From: an uncultured Ignavibacteria bacterium
Lineage (GTDB): Bacteria > Bacteroidota > Ignavibacteria > Ignavibacteriales > Melioribacteraceae
Assembly (NCBI GenBank): GCA_937930275.1
Contig: CALGLM010000217.1
Location: 1 to 6,929 of the forward strand
DNA: 6,929 nucleotides
Direction: 5' to 3'
A program made the translations under genes and the position numbers. The notes under the pieces are model-generated. The model searched no databases and was not told the origin of the DNA. It saw only the letters and a list, made by a program, of their open reading frames with translations. Every line of letters begins with the position of its first letter. Position 1 is the first letter of the stretch. Shown here piece after piece: positions 5,620 through 6,929 of this stretch.

Positions 5620-5645
5620 TTAACTCAATTTTTAATTTGTTAATT

Positions 5646-6209
5646 TTAACAACCGCCTTTTAATTTATTTTCTGGAATTTCCCCTAATTCACAAGGTTTA
5701 TAAAAGTAAGAACCAAATTTATTATGCTCTAATTGTTTATTAAATACTTTTAATCCTAATGATTCTCCCCTTGCCATTAATGGACCGGGTACAAAGTTAG
5801 TTATTAATAAGAATATTTCGCCTACATTTAAATTAGCCGACTCAGTTAATACTTTTGTTGCAGGATGCATTCCTTTTGCTAAATCTTCGCGTGCATCATA
5901 TACGGTAACAATTTTACTTTCATTTAACCAACTTGGTGATAATTCTTCTGAATTTATTTTATTTATCTCAAATAAATCTAACCCTGCTTCTTTACGCAAA
6001 GTATTAATAAATTCGCCTAATGGTAAATTAGCAATAGTAGCAGCCTGTTTTAATGTAGTTACTTTACTTATATTAGCCCGTAGAACCGGATTTTTAAGCA
6101 CTTCAAGGGTAGGCGCAATTTCTATTAATTTATTTTCTATTACCGGAAATCTATCTAAAACTACATCCAGTGTGCTTTCGGGAACTATATCTAAATTGAC
6201 ATGTGCCAT
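5646..6209 (-). CDS. DUF1858-DUF2249 two-domain protein, probable redox/sulfur-carrier-fold partner
   Basis: 187 residues, no signal peptide, cytoplasmic. Residues about 5-75 match DUF1858, with LDVVLDRFP (14-22), a variant APTLEVLKNPVLR segment (32-44) and TTLKQAATIANLPLGEFINTL (51-71). Residues about 101-172 match DUF2249, a TusA-like fold, from VYDARED (103-109) through HPATKVL and NVGEIFLLITNFVPGPLMA (128-146). The usual Cys pair of the redox-disulfide subtype of DUF1858 is absent; the only cysteines are Cys173 and the terminal Cys187 of KGGC. The start ATG overlaps the upstream stop (TAATG), and GAGG at 6220-6217 lies seven bases before it, so translation is probably coupled to the DUF438-type gene. 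The precise function of these domains is not established. A role beside the hemerythrin/PAS sensor in redox or nitrosative-stress handling is inferred from the pairing. Confidence 0.82.
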   Translation of the reverse strand: MAHVNLDIVPESTLDVVLDRFPVIENKLIEIAPTLEVLKNPVLRANISKVTTLKQAATIANLPLGEFINTLRKEAGLDLFEINKINSEELSPSWLNESKIVTVYDAREDLAKGMHPATKVLTESANLNVGEIFLLITNFVPGPLMARGESLGLKVFNKQLEHNKFGSYFYKPCELGEIPENKLKGGC

Positions 6210-6220
6210 TATTTTACCTC
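6207..6220 (-). promoter_or_regulatory. Coupled stop/start with strong Shine-Dalgarno site
   Basis: TAATG joins the stop codon of the upstream gene (6211 to 6209) to the start of the DUF1858-DUF2249 gene (6209 to 6207). GAGG (6220 to 6217) precedes the start by seven bases. It is one of only two well-placed ribosome sites in the window. Confidence 0.7.
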
Positions 6221-6883
6221 ATTATTTTCTGGTTTTTCGTATGATAATATTCTTCTTTCGCCCTCAATTGCTTTAAATCCAGCAATATCTTGCGTAACTT
6301 CCAATGTACCCAAATATTCGCCATTTTCATCTCTCATTGCATAATATGCTATATGAACAAATTTTCCGCCAAAGTTAATCCAAAATGTTGCACTATCTTG
6401 CACTCCCGTTCTAAAATCTTCTATTATTTTATTGACAATATGCACACTTGAAGGCGGATGGCAAAACTGCACTTGGCGTCCTAAAATTGCTTTATTTCGG
6501 TCAAATATTCTTTCTTTACCTTGCGAAAAGTATCTTACTTTATCATCTTTATCTACAAAAGTCATATCAATAGGAAGAGTATTTAAAAATGCTTCAAGCT
6601 CTTTTAATGAAAACGAACCGGTAGGCAAATTAATTCTGCCGCTTTCTTTTGGTTTTACCTCTTCTTCTGCAACATCTGCAGGTTTCCATTCAGTTTTGGG
6701 TGCTTCCAGAGTAAAACCTATTTCGCTACTCTGTTTGTATATTTCATACCACTCGATATCGTTAAAAGTATCCATACACATTGGGAATAATATTTTTTCT
6801 TCTTTATAAATCATCTCATTTATTGCATCAGCCGTAGGTTTAAGTAAAAATGCAATGTATCCTTTTAATTCTTCTGCCGATGC
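6209..6883 (-). CDS. DUF438-type hemerythrin/PAS sensor protein (5'-truncated by contig end)
   Basis: 224 genuine residues, beginning ASAEELKGY at base 6883. Upstream codons reading MLFRS are translated adapter and must be discarded, so the true start is missing. Residues about 1-60 are the last part of a hemerythrin-like bundle with YKEEKILFPMCMDTF (26-40), EW (44-45) and SSEIGFTL (52-59), as in DUF438-family proteins. A charged linker (61-88) leads to a PAS domain (about 90-200, PAS_10 type) with FVDKDDKVRYFSQGKERIF (109-127), GRQVQFCHPPSSVHIV (135-150), ATFWINFGG (165-173) and LGTLEVTQDI (191-200). Full-length relatives are about 400 residues or more, with DUF438 and the di-iron hemerythrin domain first, so roughly the first half is lost. 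Family members are thought to sense or handle O2, NO or redox state; the ligand here is unknown. It overlaps the next gene by one base. Confidence 0.87.
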   Translation of the reverse strand, partial: ASAEELKGYIAFLLKPTADAINEMIYKEEKILFPMCMDTFNDIEWYEIYKQSSEIGFTLEAPKTEWKPADVAEEEVKPKESGRINLPTGSFSLKELEAFLNTLPIDMTFVDKDDKVRYFSQGKERIFDRNKAILGRQVQFCHPPSSVHIVNKIIEDFRTGVQDSATFWINFGGKFVHIAYYAMRDENGEYLGTLEVTQDIAGFKAIEGERRILSYEKPENNEVK

Positions 6884-6929
6884 AGATCGGAAGAGCACAC
6901 GTCTGAACTCCAGTCACCGTACGTAATCT
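6884..6929. other. Illumina TruSeq adapter contamination (index 22)
   Basis: From 6884 the sequence is the standard TruSeq indexed adapter: AGATCGGAAGAGCACACGTC, continuing to CAGTCAC at 6911-6917, then CGTACGTA (the index 22 barcode with its TA suffix) and ATCT, the start of the constant flow-cell arm. The match runs unbroken to the end of the window. This is library sequence, not organism DNA. The first A may be genomic or from A-tailing. Confidence 0.98.

Larger units (their letters stand above)
5207..5645. other. 439-bp non-coding, repeat-rich spacer between convergent genes
   Basis: I see no credible gene here. The spacer separates the propeller gene (plus) from the DUF1858-DUF2249 gene (minus). 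It is filled with inverted and direct repeats, listed separately. The octamer CCGGTTCA or its complement occurs three times (5251-5258 as TGAACCGG, 5303-5310, 5553-5560). Short-period degenerate runs (TATCCTG, TTAATCC, TTCATCC) appear at 5386-5409 and again at 5520-5553. The pattern resembles dispersed intergenic repeats common in Bacteroidota genomes; that resemblance is from memory. Confidence 0.7.

Noticed and set aside
5207..5645. tRNA or small RNA gene in the spacer
   Set aside because: No cloverleaf or known RNA consensus is visible; only repeats and hairpins.
6432..6809. 125-codon plus-strand frame
   Set aside because: It is antisense to the conserved hemerythrin/PAS gene, and its translation resembles no protein family.
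6884..6898. GTG start at 6898 giving a protein beginning MLFRS
   Set aside because: These codons are the reverse complement of the TruSeq adapter; the real N-terminus lies beyond the contig.

Overview
The window looks like a complete short metagenomic or draft-genome contig from an AT-rich member of the Bacteroidota/Chlorobi assemblage, most likely Ignavibacteria-like. Three proteins end in the type IX secretion (T9SS) type-A sorting domain, with the NYPNPFNP signature and a KKMTL tail typical of that group. The genome is poor in Shine-Dalgarno sites and carries short dispersed intergenic repeats of a kind I associate with Bacteroidota. The taxonomy is inferred from these protein and repeat styles only. 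Both contig ends are artificial. The left end cuts gene 1 a few codons before its stop. The right end (6884-6929) is Illumina TruSeq adapter sequence, not DNA from the organism.

Layout. (1) 1-1724, minus: a secreted endonuclease I-family nuclease with fibronectin-like modules and a T9SS sorting domain. (2) 1855-3191, minus: two genes in tandem, a sphingomyelin-synthase-like (PAP2_C) membrane phosphotransferase followed by a stand-alone cobalamin-binding module. That module carries the W-x9-EH and E-x-H-x-x-G signatures of CarH-type B12 photoreceptors but has no DNA-binding domain. (3) 3351-5206, plus: two secreted T9SS clients, a 143-residue protein that is almost only signal peptide and sorting domain, and a seven-repeat Ycf48/BNR-like beta-propeller. 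Their sorting domains are close duplicates. (4) 5207-5645: a non-coding, repeat-rich stretch with an 11-bp-armed inverted repeat, a perfect 22-bp tandem duplication, degenerate short-period repeats, a likely minus-strand terminator and another hairpin. (5) 5646-6883, minus: a translationally coupled pair, a 5'-truncated DUF438-type hemerythrin/PAS protein overlapping by one base with a DUF1858-DUF2249 protein.

How they fit together. Genes 1, 4 and 5 are exported cargo for one T9SS: a nuclease for extracellular nucleic acid, a propeller scaffold or adhesin, and a cargo-poor sorting-domain peptide. The lipid enzyme and B12 module may be co-transcribed, which suggests (inference only) light- or B12-responsive membrane-lipid modification. 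The hemerythrin/PAS and DUF1858-DUF2249 pair looks like a cytoplasmic redox, O2 or NO sensing unit with a sulfur-carrier-fold partner. The least ordinary biology is the DNA-binding-free CarH-like module beside the lipid synthase. The most certain observation is the adapter artefact, which creates a false start for the last gene.
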